The notes: generated by a model from the sequence alone, not told the origin. A stretch of DNA of 64,000 bases from an uncultured Rhodospirillales bacterium (GCA_937926175.1 CALANV010000037.1:286564-350563); one strand, 5' to 3'. Shown: positions 1 through 9,414, numbered from the stretch's first letter. Made by a program: numbers and translations.

Positions 1-903
1 CGATGCGGTATTGGAGAGGGCCGTGCCGACCGCCCACGCATCAAGGGACGATTTCGAATGGGATCGTCCCATCATCATCATCGGCACCGGGCAATCCGGA
101 AGCACGCTCCTTTCGGCCATCATCGGCGAGCATCCCGACGTCTATGCCGCAGGCCCAAACGGCTCTCTGCTGAACCGCCTGTGGAGAGAGTTCTTCGCCA
201 ATCCTGAATTCTCCGAAAAGATGCGCATCCGTCATCTGCTGAGGAATAGCCGCCGCGAATGGCGCGATTTGCTCTGGCATGAGTTTGCCGGTGGACCGCT
301 GCGTCAGTACCTTGATGGGCAGGGCGACGCGACGATCGATGAAATCAAGCGGCGTGAAGAAATTCGGATTGCCAGATCTCTCGGGCGATTCATCGCCGAA
401 TGCCTCGTTCCCCCTGAAGTTCGGCGCCGTTTCTGGTCGTTCGAGGAGATCTGGAACGGATCGTCCAGCCCCCGTGCGGCTGGCGGCGGCACGACATGGC
501 TTTTCCCGGCGCACGTTATGTGCAGATCGTTCGCCATCCCTGGGCTTGGGCAAAATCATATTTTGCGGGTATGAACTTAACCCCCTCGAAAGAGGATCTC
601 TGCTCTGCCTTGAGCAACTGGGTTTCCATGGTAGAGGCCGCTTACCTGAACGAGAAGCACAGCGGACGGTATATTCTCGTAAAATTCGAGGATCTGAAGG
701 CGAACACCGCGGCTACGATCCGTGCGGTTTTGTCGTTTCTTGAACTGGCAGACAACCCGCGATGCCATGCTGCGGCCGCTTACGAGTATATGCCGGATCA
801 AGTTGACCTAAGTCTGCCGGCGCTTTCGGATAAAGATCTCGACGGTATTTCAAAATTAGCTTCGCTCATGGAGCGTATTGGATACGGTCTACCTGCCGAG
901 TAG
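1..903 (+). pseudogene. Sulfotransferase family protein, frameshifted, 5' end open to window edge
   Basis: A PAPS-dependent sulfotransferase, moving sulfate from PAPS to a glycan or small molecule. The N-terminal part shows the 5'-phosphosulfate-binding loop (IIIIGTGQSGSTLL) in frame 2, and that frame is open back to base 2, so the true start may lie upstream (TTG at 11 is the only start in view). The C-terminal half, with FPGARYVQIVRHPWAW and the 3'-phosphate-binding type segment, is in frame 1 and ends at TAG 901-903. The frames switch inside a run of five C at 469-473; one extra C would join them as ...SSSPPCGWRRHDMAFPGARY. It is either a genuine frameshift or an assembly error. cysD-cysNC follow directly and would supply its PAPS. 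Confidence 0.75.
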
Positions 904-947
904 ATTGGTGAATCGACAGGCGATATACGGTCGCTCATCTCGAGAAT

Positions 948-1856
948 ATGAACGCTCCGGTTCTTTCCCATCTCCGTCAGCTCGAAGCGGAGAGCATATA
1001 CATCATGCGCGAGGTCGTGGCCCAGTTCCGCAACCCGGTGATGCTCTATTCGATCGGGAAGGACTCGTCGGTGATGCTGCATCTGGCCATGAAGGCGTTC
1101 TACCCGGGCAAACCGCCGTTTCCGCTCTTGCATATCGACACTGGCTGGAAGTTCCGCGACATGATCACCTTTCGCGACCGGCGGGTGGCTGAATTGGGGT
1201 TGGATCTTATCGTTCACATCAACGAGGAAGCAGCGGCGAAAGGAGTCAGTCCGATTACTCATGGTTCGGCCGCATATACGGATCTGATGAAGACTCAGGC
1301 GTTGAGACAGGCGCTTGACCGCCATGGTTTCGACGCTGCCTTCGGCGGCGCGCGGCGGGACGAGGAAAAGTCTCGCGCCAAGGAACGGATATTCTCGTTT
1401 CGGAGCAGCTCCCATCACTGGGATCCGCGCAACCAGCGGCCCGAACTGTGGCGGCTCTATAATGGGCAGATCAACAAAGGGGAAAGTATCCGCGTCTTCC
1501 CGCTGTCGAATTGGACGGAACTGGACATCTGGCAGTACATCATGCTCGAAGGCATCCCGGTCGTGCCGCTCTATTTTGCTGCGGAACGTCCGGTCGTCGT
1601 CCGCGATGGCATGCTGATCATGGTGGATGATGAGCGGTTGCCGCTGCAGCCCGGCGAGAAGCCCCAGATGCGCTGGGTCCGTTTCCGGACGTTGGGCTGC
1701 TATCCGCTGACCGGTGCGATCGAATCCAGAGCCGGCACCGTGTCCGAAATCATCGACGAGTTGCTTGGCGCCCGTGTGTCCGAACGTCAGGGACGCATCA
1801 TCGACCACGATCAGGCGGACTCGATGGAGCGCAAGAAACGGGAGGGGTATTTCTAG
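948..1856 (+). CDS. cysD: Sulfate adenylyltransferase subunit 2
   Basis: The 302-residue catalytic subunit of ATP sulfurylase, which forms adenylylsulfate (APS) from ATP and sulfate in the cytosol. The N-type PP-loop (SIGKDSS, residues 35-41) and a GGARRDEEKSRAKER segment near residue 134 are typical of CysD, and the length is normal. The start ATG at 948 gives the expected N terminus. Its stop TAG overlaps the GTG start of cysNC by one base, so the subunits are translationally coupled. Placed straight after a sulfotransferase gene, it more likely serves sulfation of a product than cysteine synthesis alone; no cysH, cysI or cysG is seen nearby. Confidence 0.96.
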   Translation: MNAPVLSHLRQLEAESIYIMREVVAQFRNPVMLYSIGKDSSVMLHLAMKAFYPGKPPFPLLHIDTGWKFRDMITFRDRRVAELGLDLIVHINEEAAAKGVSPITHGSAAYTDLMKTQALRQALDRHGFDAAFGGARRDEEKSRAKERIFSFRSSSHHWDPRNQRPELWRLYNGQINKGESIRVFPLSNWTELDIWQYIMLEGIPVVPLYFAAERPVVVRDGMLIMVDDERLPLQPGEKPQMRWVRFRTLGCYPLTGAIESRAGTVSEIIDELLGARVSERQGRIIDHDQADSMERKKREGYF

Positions 1857-3733
1857 TGCCCACCGACCTGAAGCTTTCCGGTCAAAGACAAGTGGAAAAG
1901 TCGCTCTTGCGTTTCATCACATGCGGCAGCGTGGATGACGGCAAGAGCACGCTCATCGGCCGGCTGCTCTACGATTCCAGGCAGATTCTCGATGACCAGA
2001 TGGCCGCGCTGAAACGCGACAGCCGGCGTTATGGCACGACCGGTGAGGCGCTGGATCTTGCGTTGCTGGTCGATGGCCTGCGGGCCGAGCGGGAGCAGGG
2101 CATCACGATCGACGTCGCATACCGCTTTTTTGCGACGTGCCGACGCAAGTTCATCATCGCGGATACGCCCGGCCACACGCAATACACCCGCAACATGGCG
2201 ACGGGCGCATCCACGGCTGATCTTGCTGTGATCCTGGTCGATGCCCGCAAGGGGGTGCTGACGCAGACCCGCCGGCACAGTTTCATCGTTTCGCTGATGG
2301 GTATCAGGCACGCCGTGCTGGCCGTGAACAAAATGGACCTGGTGGGCTGGGATCGGACTCGTTTCGAAGAAATCGTCAGCGAGTATCGTGCATTTGCCGA
2401 CCGGATTGGGATCCATCATCTCCAGGCAATACCGCTATCGGCGCTGCTGGGGGATAACGTAATCGAAAAAAGCGCCGCCATGCCGTGGTATGAGGGGCCA
2501 ACCCTGTTGACGCATCTGGAAACGGTGACTGTGGCCTCGGAAGAGGCCGACAAGCCATTTCGATTTCCGGTGCAATGGATCAATCGGCCGAATTCGGACT
2601 TTCGCGGCTATGCCGGGACTGTTGCCGGCGGGCGGATTCGCCCCGGTGACGAGGTGGTCGTGCTGCCATCGGGACGGCGTTCCAGAGTCGACAGGATCGT
2701 CACCTATGACGGCGACCTGGCCGAAGCGACAGCGGGTCAGGCGATCACGCTCACGCTCGCCGACGAGATCGACGTCGTACGAGGCGACATCATCGCTGCC
2801 GTCGATGAACCGCCGATCGTCGCGGATCAAATGGCGGCCCATATCATCTGGATGCACGACGACCCCATGTTTCCGGGGCGGCCTTATCTGATGCGTATCG
2901 GTACGACGGTCGTCGGCGCCGAAATAACCGAGCTCAAGCACCGCATCGACGTCGACACGAGAACGCAGCAGGCGGCAAAGCAGCTCAATCTGAACGAGAT
3001 CGGCTTCTGCAATATCGCGCTCGGCCGTCCTGTAGCCTTCGATCGCTATACGGACAACCGCGACACCGGCGGATTCATCATCATCGATCGCTGGACCGGC
3101 GCAACTGTCGGGGCCGGTATGGTTCGCTTCGCATTGCGGCGGGCATCGAATCTCGTATGGCAGCCGTTGGTCGTGGACAAGGCGACGAGAGCGCGATTGA
3201 AGGGACAGAAGCCGTGCGTGCTGTGGTTCACCGGCTTGTCCGGCGCAGGCAAATCCACCATCGCCAACGCCGTCGAACAGCGGCTTGTGGAGATGGGAAG
3301 GCATACCTATATGCTTGATGGCGACAATGTACGCCATGGCCTCAACAAGGACCTGGGATTCACCGCGGCCGACCGCGTGGAGAACATCCGGCGCGTGGCG
3401 GAATGCGCCAAACTGTTCGTAGAAGCGGGGCTGATCGTACTTGTGTCGTTTATTTCGCCATTTCGCAGCGAGCGGGACATGGCACGCGCGCGCCTCGAGG
3501 AAGGTGAGTTCATCGAGATATTCGTCGATACCCCGCTTGAGCTTTGCGAAAAGCGTGATCCGAAGGGGCTTTACAAGAAGGCGCGCGAAGGAAAGCTTCC
3601 CAATTTCACGGGAATCGACTCACCCTATGAGCCGCCCTTGAATCCGGAGGTCATCATTCGAACTGCCGAGATGACACCGGAGGAGGCGGCCGAGCACATT
3701 ATCGGTATTCTGAAGACACGAGGAAACATTTGA
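1856..3733 (+). CDS. cysNC: Bifunctional sulfate adenylyltransferase subunit 1 / adenylylsulfate kinase (CysN-CysC fusion, NodQ type)
   Basis: A 625-residue fusion. The N-terminal part is the CysN GTPase that drives CysD: P-loop GSVDDGKST (24-32), DTPGH (103-107), NKMD (158-161), then the beta-barrel domains. The C-terminal part is APS kinase, with P-loop GLSGAGKST (460-468) and DGDNVRHGL soon after. Together with CysD it turns sulfate and two ATP into PAPS. The GTG start at 1856 overlaps the cysD stop and there is no better start downstream before the GTPase P-loop. Such fusions (NodQ) feed sulfotransferases in rhizobia, which fits the adjacent sulfotransferase. Confidence 0.96.
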   Translation: MPTDLKLSGQRQVEKSLLRFITCGSVDDGKSTLIGRLLYDSRQILDDQMAALKRDSRRYGTTGEALDLALLVDGLRAEREQGITIDVAYRFFATCRRKFIIADTPGHTQYTRNMATGASTADLAVILVDARKGVLTQTRRHSFIVSLMGIRHAVLAVNKMDLVGWDRTRFEEIVSEYRAFADRIGIHHLQAIPLSALLGDNVIEKSAAMPWYEGPTLLTHLETVTVASEEADKPFRFPVQWINRPNSDFRGYAGTVAGGRIRPGDEVVVLPSGRRSRVDRIVTYDGDLAEATAGQAITLTLADEIDVVRGDIIAAVDEPPIVADQMAAHIIWMHDDPMFPGRPYLMRIGTTVVGAEITELKHRIDVDTRTQQAAKQLNLNEIGFCNIALGRPVAFDRYTDNRDTGGFIIIDRWTGATVGAGMVRFALRRASNLVWQPLVVDKATRARLKGQKPCVLWFTGLSGAGKSTIANAVEQRLVEMGRHTYMLDGDNVRHGLNKDLGFTAADRVENIRRVAECAKLFVEAGLIVLVSFISPFRSERDMARARLEEGEFIEIFVDTPLELCEKRDPKGLYKKAREGKLPNFTGIDSPYEPPLNPEVIIRTAEMTPEEAAEHIIGILKTRGNI

Positions 3734-4075
3734 ACTGGGGCAATCTGTCAATCGGGTCATACTTGCCGACCGCACCCTAGAGGCGTGGCATTAGGAAAAG
3801 ATGACGCTTGGATTAGCCGGGCGATTCGGCCGGGCAGCGACTGGCGGAACCTGGCTGCCACTGCCCGAGAACGCGCGCGAGCGTACTTGACAGTCAACAA
3901 CACGCTTCTACGCTTCTCGGTTTGATGGTATTGAATTTTCCTTTTTTCCGGGGTGGAAACTGCACTGCTGTGTAGCGTGCGTCATGGCACACATTGTTCG
4001 AGGCTTGATGCTCGCTCGCCCCAAGATCAGCTCGTCAAAGCAATTGATGGGCAGTGCTATGCGGTTGCGAACGAC
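3734..4075. other. Intergenic stretch, no gene recognised
   Basis: 342 bases between cysNC and the SxtJ-like gene. No reading frame here resembles a protein; the SxtJ frame is open back to a GTG at 3953, but the residues before 4076 look non-coding. A promoter-like site is listed separately. The G+C drops here compared with most of the window. Confidence 0.5.
3887..3914 (+). promoter_or_regulatory. Possible sigma-70 promoter for the SxtJ/carbamoyltransferase operon
   Basis: A perfect TTGACA box (3887-3892) is followed after 16 bases by TACGCT (3909-3914), a weak -10 match (3 of 6). It lies about 160 bases upstream of the first gene of the set. The -35 box is convincing by eye, the -10 box is not. 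Confidence 0.3.
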
Positions 4076-4507
4076 ATGAGGAAAATCAACTTCCACGAGC
4101 AACTCAATCGCGAGACATCCGATCAGAGATCGTCGGAGCGTAGTTTCGGAATTACATTTGCGGCTGTCTTCGCAATCATCGGGCTCGTGAAACTCTATTA
4201 CGGAAGCAGCTCGGCAGTCTGGTGGTTCGCGGCTTCCAGTGTATTCATCGCTTTGGGCCTTCTCTATACCGCCCCGCTGCGCCCGCTGAACCGGGCTTGG
4301 TACCGTCTTTCCCTGCTTCTTTACACTGTCGTCAATCCGGTCGTGATGGCGCTCCTCTTCGCCTTTACGATCGTCCCGATCGGCTTAGCACTACGGATTG
4401 CTGGCAAGGATTTGCTACGTCTGCGCTTGGATCCGAGCGCGAGTTCCTACTGGATTCTCCGTACGCCGCCGGGTCCGTCACCAGAAACCATGAAGAATCA
4501 GTTCTGA
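4076..4507 (+). CDS. SxtJ-family small membrane protein
   Basis: 143 residues from ATG 4076, starting MRKINFHEQ. After a charged N-terminal stretch come three or four hydrophobic segments (roughly residues 26-45, 50-65, 75-110), so it is an inner-membrane protein. It resembles the SxtJ family, known from the saxitoxin cluster and from many operons beside NodU/TobZ-type carbamoyltransferases; its biochemical role is unknown. Here it precedes a DUF5989 protein and a carbamoyltransferase, the same trio. The frame extends upstream to GTG 3953, but those residues look random and 143 residues fits the family better. Confidence 0.75.
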   Translation: MRKINFHEQLNRETSDQRSSERSFGITFAAVFAIIGLVKLYYGSSSAVWWFAASSVFIALGLLYTAPLRPLNRAWYRLSLLLYTVVNPVVMALLFAFTIVPIGLALRIAGKDLLRLRLDPSASSYWILRTPPGPSPETMKNQF

Positions 4508-4515
4508 GGATCGCG

Positions 4516-4668
4516 ATGTTGAGTATTCTTGGCGAGCTCTGGACATTCATGCGCGCCCGGAAGAAATACTGGCTGTTACCGATCGTCGTGATGATGGCCA
4601 TCTTTGGTGGGCTCATTGTGCTGACCAAGGGCTCGGCGATTGCGCCTTTCATCTACACCATCTTCTGA
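4516..4668 (+). CDS. DUF5989 (SxtK-like) single-pass membrane peptide
   Basis: A 50-residue protein, beginning MLSILGELWTFMRARKKYW and continuing into one hydrophobic helix (about residues 20-37). It matches the small DUF5989 family found between SxtJ-like proteins and carbamoyltransferases. The gene starts 8 bases after the sxtJ-like stop and ends 30 bases before the carbamoyltransferase start. The function is not known; the conserved order suggests a membrane complex with the other two. It is easily missed because of its size. Confidence 0.75.
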   Translation: MLSILGELWTFMRARKKYWLLPIVVMMAIFGGLIVLTKGSAIAPFIYTIF

Positions 4669-4698
4669 TCAAGCGAAGCGGGATCCTCCGGGGGTGAT

Positions 4699-6528
4699 AT
4701 GCGTATCCTCGGCATCTCAGCCTTTTATCATGACAGTGCAGCCTGTCTGGTCGTAGATGGCCGGATTGTTGCCGCAGCCCAGGAGGAACGCTTCACACGG
4801 CGCAAGCACGATTCAGGCTTTCCCCACAATGCGATTGCCTATTGCCTCCGGGAAGGGCGGACGAGTCTCGATGCGATCGATCATGTCGTTTTCTATGACA
4901 AGCCGTTTCTGAAGTTCGAGCGACTGCTGGAAACGTACCTCGCGTTCGCGCCCCGCGGATTTCGATCCTTTCGCATGGCCATTCCGCTGTGGCTCAAGGA
5001 AAAGCTCTTCCAGAAGCGGTTGCTGCGGGAGGAACTTGAAAAGTTTTCAGGTGATTTTGACGAGTCCAAGCTTCTATTTGCTGAACACCACCTGAGCCAC
5101 GCTGCATCCGCCTTCTTTCCTTCGCCGTTCGAGCAGGCAGTCATTCTGACCATGGACGGTGTCGGCGAATGGGCAACGACGTCCGTCGGAATTGGGAACG
5201 GCCGTGAAATCGCGATCACGAAAGAGCTTCATTTCCCGCATTCGCTGGGTCTTCTCTATTCCGCCTTTACGTACTACACGGGCTTCAAGGTCAATTCCGG
5301 CGAGTACAAGGTCATGGGGCTTGCGCCCTATGGCGAACCGAAATACGCCAGGCTCATTCTCGAGAATCTGATCGACGTAAAACCGGACGGCAGCTATCGG
5401 CTGAATCTGGCGTACTTCGATTACTGCACCGGCCTTACCATGACGAACGAACGCTTCCATGCGCTGTTCGGCGGACCACCCCGAAAACCCGACGAACCGC
5501 TGACCCAGCGGCACATGGATCTCGCTGCCTCGATTCAGGCGGTCACGGAAGGGGTCGTCTTGAAACTTACGCGCGCGCTCGCGCGGGAAACCGGTGCAAA
5601 GAACCTCTGTTTGGCGGGCGGCGTGGCGCTCAACTGTGTCGCAAACGGAAAGGTGCTTCGCGACGGCAAGTTCGGGCGGCTTTGGATTCAGCCTGCGGCA
5701 GGGGATGCAGGAGGCGCGTTGGGTGCTGCACTGGCGGCCTATTACGGCTATGCGCAACAGCCACGTCGGGTCAATGGCAGCGACGCAATGGCCGGCTCTT
5801 ATCTCGGGCCGGCTTTCTCTCAGGACGAGATCGAGCAGCGGCTCGCTGCGGCCGGGGCTCGCTTCGAGCGGCTGCCCGATGCCGACCTGCTGGAACGGAC
5901 CGTGGACGCCCTTGTTGCCGAGAAAGCGGTCGGCTGGTTCCAGGGGCGCATGGAGTTCGGGCCACGCGCGCTCGGCGGGCGTTCGATCCTTGCCGATCCG
6001 CGCAGCCCGACCATGCAGAAAACGTTGAACCTCCGCATCAAGTACCGCGAGAGCTTCCGGCCTTTTGCGCCGGCCGTGCTGCGCGAGGACGTGTCGGAAT
6101 GGTTCGAGTTGGATGCGGACAGCCCGTACATGCTGCTCGTCGCCGATGTCGCTAGATCTCACCGGCGGCCGATGACCGAGGCCGAACAGGCTCTCTTTGG
6201 TATCGAGAAGCTGAACGTGCCGCGATCCGACATTCCCGCGGTGACGCACGTCGATTATTCGGCCCGCATTCAAACCGTTCATGCTGAGACCAATCCGCGC
6301 TTTCACGCACTTCTCACGCGCTTCAAGGCGCGAACCGGTTGTCCTGTCCTCGTGAACACGAGTTTCAACGTTCGCGGCGAACCGATCGTCTGCACGCCCG
6401 AAGACGCATTCCGCTGCTTCATGGGCAGTGACATCGAAGCACTCGTCGTCGGAAACTGTTTCCTGCGCAAGGAAGACCAGGATCCGGCCCTGAAACTCGA
6501 CTACAAGAACCGTTTCGACCCCGATTAG
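4699..6528 (+). CDS. Carbamoyltransferase, NodU/TobZ/SxtI family
   Basis: A 609-residue O-carbamoyltransferase that uses carbamoyl phosphate and ATP to place a carbamoyl group on a hydroxyl. The N-terminal half has the Kae1-like fold signature (MRILGISAFYHDSAACL; HHLSHAASAFFPS near residues 133-145; TMDGVGEWAT near 152-161). The C-terminal half has the carbamoyl-adenylate-forming YrdC-like part (GRMEFGPRALGGRSI around 416-430). The start ATG at 4699 follows a GGGGGT stretch at a good distance. Relatives act on Nod factors, tobramycin and saxitoxin; the acceptor here is unknown. The sulfation genes upstream suggest a decorated glycan. Confidence 0.92.
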   Translation: MRILGISAFYHDSAACLVVDGRIVAAAQEERFTRRKHDSGFPHNAIAYCLREGRTSLDAIDHVVFYDKPFLKFERLLETYLAFAPRGFRSFRMAIPLWLKEKLFQKRLLREELEKFSGDFDESKLLFAEHHLSHAASAFFPSPFEQAVILTMDGVGEWATTSVGIGNGREIAITKELHFPHSLGLLYSAFTYYTGFKVNSGEYKVMGLAPYGEPKYARLILENLIDVKPDGSYRLNLAYFDYCTGLTMTNERFHALFGGPPRKPDEPLTQRHMDLAASIQAVTEGVVLKLTRALARETGAKNLCLAGGVALNCVANGKVLRDGKFGRLWIQPAAGDAGGALGAALAAYYGYAQQPRRVNGSDAMAGSYLGPAFSQDEIEQRLAAAGARFERLPDADLLERTVDALVAEKAVGWFQGRMEFGPRALGGRSILADPRSPTMQKTLNLRIKYRESFRPFAPAVLREDVSEWFELDADSPYMLLVADVARSHRRPMTEAEQALFGIEKLNVPRSDIPAVTHVDYSARIQTVHAETNPRFHALLTRFKARTGCPVLVNTSFNVRGEPIVCTPEDAFRCFMGSDIEALVVGNCFLRKEDQDPALKLDYKNRFDPD

Positions 6529-6649
6529 TCACGTCAGCTTGGCCGAACGCCGGCAAGGCGTGTCGCTCTACCCACGACCTTCCCGATAGTTGCGTCTTCC
6601 AATTAAGCAATTAAAATATAAGTGGAATCGCGGCTGGCCGCTCTCTTAC

Positions 6650-6654
6650 GGAGG
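6650..6654 (+). promoter_or_regulatory. Shine-Dalgarno GGAGG that sets the start of the SGNH gene
   Basis: GGAGG lies 6 bases before GTG 6661. The frame is also open from GTG 6622, which has no such site, so 6661 is preferred. Confidence 0.6.
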
Positions 6655-6660
6655 ACCGAC

Positions 6661-8040
6661 GTGACTAAACACGGACAACCTCGGGTAAAGAAGATCATCC
6701 GCCAAACCTGTTTGGCTGTCCCGTGTCGCGAGGGGGGGATATTTGCGGGTCTCGCTGCCCTTGTTGTTTTTTTTGCGGCTGCAACGGCGCTGGCTTGGGG
6801 AAGTCTCTTATGGCTCGCGGTGGCCGGAACGGTAGCGTCCGCCGTCGCCGTGACCTGGAGCGCGATCCGGATAGCCGTCTATTTGGTTGGCGGTAAGATC
6901 ATCGGCGGCGCCACGGTCGTTACGAATATCGCTCTAGTACTTGCATCGCTCGGGATCGGATTGGCGGCGTTCGAAGGATTTCTCTGGGCTTCGGAGCGTC
7001 AGGCAAGCCAGCAGACAGCTCATGTCGTCACACCGCCATCGTCGCCTCCGCAATCACCGCATCCACCCGCTTCGAAAGCAGAGGATGAGCGCATCGTGCC
7101 ATTTTTTCCCGAGGCGCAACAGGCGAAACGCAGCCGAACCGGCGTGTTGACGATGCCGGAAGAGTGGCAAATGCGGCCGGTTCAGGTGACCGGCGCAGCA
7201 CGCGCCTATTACTGGCAGGGCGTCCTTCATGTTTATGACGAAAACAACTTTCGTCGCACGACGCCGTTTCCGCCGCGACGACCCGACGTCATGCGAGTCA
7301 TGGTGGTCGGCGATAGCCTGACATACGGCCATGCAATTGACGAGAAATGGACTTATACGGCCTTGCTCAATGAGGTTCTCGGTAAGTCGCACGAGATCGA
7401 GTTCTTTAATCTTGGCATTCCGGGAGCCCAGTCGGAAGATGTGCTTGCGGTCGTGCGCCAATTCTTGCCGGTCCTGAAGCCCGATCTGGTACTCTATGGC
7501 GTTTGCCTGAATGACTTCATGCCCTCGCAAACCGGTCAGGATTATTACGAGCGGGTTTATTCCGTACCGCTACCGGAGTGGGTGAGGACATTTTTCGAGT
7601 CGCGCACGCGTGTTGCGCGATTCGTGAACGACAGATATGACGCCCTTCTGCGCAAGCTTGGATTCCGTGCGGATTTTTATGATGCGATCTTGCACAACTT
7701 CGATGACATGCAGGAACGCTTTGGCCGCGATGTACGTGAAATGAATCGCGAGGTTCAGGCGGCTGGTTTGCCGCCACTCGTCGCGATCGTTTTTGAACAG
7801 TTTCCGGCGGTCGGTAGCCGGGGGCATCGCCTTTCGACGATCGCTCAGGACCTGCTCCGGGACGCAGGGGTGGAGGTCATCGATGTCGAACCGTACTTTC
7901 AACGTTACAGCGGTCAGAGTTTCGGGGCCACCCGGTGGGATGGCCATCCGGACGAGGAGGCACATGCAATATGGGCGGATATGATAGCCCGGCATCTTCT
8001 CGCGCGTTCCGACGTTCAGGCATATCGCCGGGCCCAATAA
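6661..8040 (+). CDS. Membrane-anchored SGNH/GDSL hydrolase
   Basis: 459 residues from GTG 6661. Three hydrophobic segments fill residues ~25-110, followed by a Ser/Pro-rich linker (PPSSPPQSPHPP) and a GDSL-type domain starting at MVVGDSLTYGHA (block I with the nucleophile Ser). A later DGHPDEEAH carries the Asp-x-x-His pair of block V. It is probably an acyl esterase or acetyl-transfer enzyme facing the periplasm. Proteins of this shape often follow the SxtJ/DUF5989/carbamoyltransferase trio, so it likely acts on the same product. The substrate cannot be told. Confidence 0.8.
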   Translation: MTKHGQPRVKKIIRQTCLAVPCREGGIFAGLAALVVFFAAATALAWGSLLWLAVAGTVASAVAVTWSAIRIAVYLVGGKIIGGATVVTNIALVLASLGIGLAAFEGFLWASERQASQQTAHVVTPPSSPPQSPHPPASKAEDERIVPFFPEAQQAKRSRTGVLTMPEEWQMRPVQVTGAARAYYWQGVLHVYDENNFRRTTPFPPRRPDVMRVMVVGDSLTYGHAIDEKWTYTALLNEVLGKSHEIEFFNLGIPGAQSEDVLAVVRQFLPVLKPDLVLYGVCLNDFMPSQTGQDYYERVYSVPLPEWVRTFFESRTRVARFVNDRYDALLRKLGFRADFYDAILHNFDDMQERFGRDVREMNREVQAAGLPPLVAIVFEQFPAVGSRGHRLSTIAQDLLRDAGVEVIDVEPYFQRYSGQSFGATRWDGHPDEEAHAIWADMIARHLLARSDVQAYRRAQ

Positions 8041-8298
8041 GTAAGAATGCGTGAAAAGCGGCGATACCGGCAGAGTCAGCATCATCCCTTTAAATGGGCC
8101 GCTGTAGCGTGAACGAACTTATCAGCACCGCCAGAGTTGTATAAAAAGAGCAAACAGAAACGGCCTTAAAGGCGTATGAAACTCCTGCCCGTGTGCCTCT
8201 CGCCTCCGTTCCAATATGCGGGTGTCAAAACAAAGTGGCGTGTATGGGCGAGATATGGGTAGCTTGGAAAGATTCCAAAAGGTTTACGTGTCAAGACA

Positions 8299-9414
8299 AT
8301 GCATAATGCTCCGAGTCAGGACGGTGGAGTAGAGTCTCTTCCTTCGGGGCGACAGCTCCTTGAACGTCCTTTTCACCACAACGGCGGCAATTGTTGGACA
8401 GTATCACTCGATTTTTCAGGCGACGATCCATTGGATCCAGCAAGGTCGCCTCTCGTCCTTTTCGAGGACGGCGTGGAGCTCGGGCCTCCGCATTCCAGCC
8501 ACGGGGAGATCCGTATGGCTGGAGCCGGGCGTTATTCGCATTGGGAGAGCACACTTTATTTTTCTGCAAGCGATAACTCGAATCCGAACGAGAATGGCCG
8601 CTGCTACGAAATCGAGTACTCGAGAACACGCTATTTTGATTATCATGCGGATTACGCAGCCGGGATTCTGGGCTTCTATATGTCCCACCTCGGCGCGAAC
8701 TGGGACGTTCTTCGAGGCGCAGAGGTTCTGGAAATCGGTCCGGGACGACAGCTTGGGCCGGCGTTGCTCATGGCCGGTCTTGGAGCGCACGTTAGTTGCG
8801 TAGAGAAGTATCACCGTGGATGGAATCCGGATTGGCACCCGTTTTTGATCGAAGCTTTATTGCGCCTGATACGGCGGCGCGGTTGGGTAATCGACGAGCG
8901 GCCGCTCATTCTTTCCCTTGAAACGGCATCATTTGATCAGGATGCAATTCAGATTCTGCCGTATTCGATCGAAGATCTTCCCGACAGTTTTCGGGAATGT
9001 TGGGATATTTCGCTTTCCCACTCCGCATTGGAGCATGTGCAGGACGCACGGATTGCGCTGCGAAAGCTGTGCAACGCAATGAAGAAAGGTGCGGTAGGTG
9101 TTCATAGAATCGATTTCCGGGACCACCGCGATTTTGCCGATCCACTCGGCTTCCTGCTTCTTGATGATGCGACTTTCGAAGAGGTGACCGGCTCCTACAA
9201 ATACACGCATGGAAACAGGTTGCGCCTGCGAGACCAAATGATTGCATTGGCCGAAGCAGGATTTACGCGTATCGAATTTCTCACCGAGATGACGGCGGAT
9301 CCGGACTATTTGGCACGGTTCATTCCTTTGCTCAGAGCGAGCGGATCGAAGTTTGCTCAGATAAGCGAAGACGACCTACGGCCGCTTTCCGGCGTGTTCT
9401 TGCTGCGCAAGTGA
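8299..9414 (+). CDS. SAM-dependent methyltransferase with an N-terminal domain shared with the neighbouring radical-SAM protein
   Basis: 371 residues. The C-terminal ~240 residues form a class I methyltransferase (motif I VLEIGPGRQLG; post-motif HSALEHV). Residues ~24-107 form a separate domain with EDGVELGP, EIRMAGAGRYSHW, LYFSASDNSNPN and NGRCY. The same pattern appears at both ends of the radical-SAM protein encoded convergently 101 bases downstream. No family name is recognised for this domain. The gene is set apart from the SGNH gene by 258 bases and is markedly poorer in G+C than the rest of the window. The ribosome-binding site is weak. Confidence 0.8.
   Translation: MHNAPSQDGGVESLPSGRQLLERPFHHNGGNCWTVSLDFSGDDPLDPARSPLVLFEDGVELGPPHSSHGEIRMAGAGRYSHWESTLYFSASDNSNPNENGRCYEIEYSRTRYFDYHADYAAGILGFYMSHLGANWDVLRGAEVLEIGPGRQLGPALLMAGLGAHVSCVEKYHRGWNPDWHPFLIEALLRLIRRRGWVIDERPLILSLETASFDQDAIQILPYSIEDLPDSFRECWDISLSHSALEHVQDARIALRKLCNAMKKGAVGVHRIDFRDHRDFADPLGFLLLDDATFEEVTGSYKYTHGNRLRLRDQMIALAEAGFTRIEFLTEMTADPDYLARFIPLLRASGSKFAQISEDDLRPLSGVFLLRK

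Noticed and set aside
4699..6528. Saxitoxin pathway
   Set aside because: Only the SxtI/J/K-like trio is present; the core polyketide and amidinotransferase genes are not, and the trio is widespread in non-producers.
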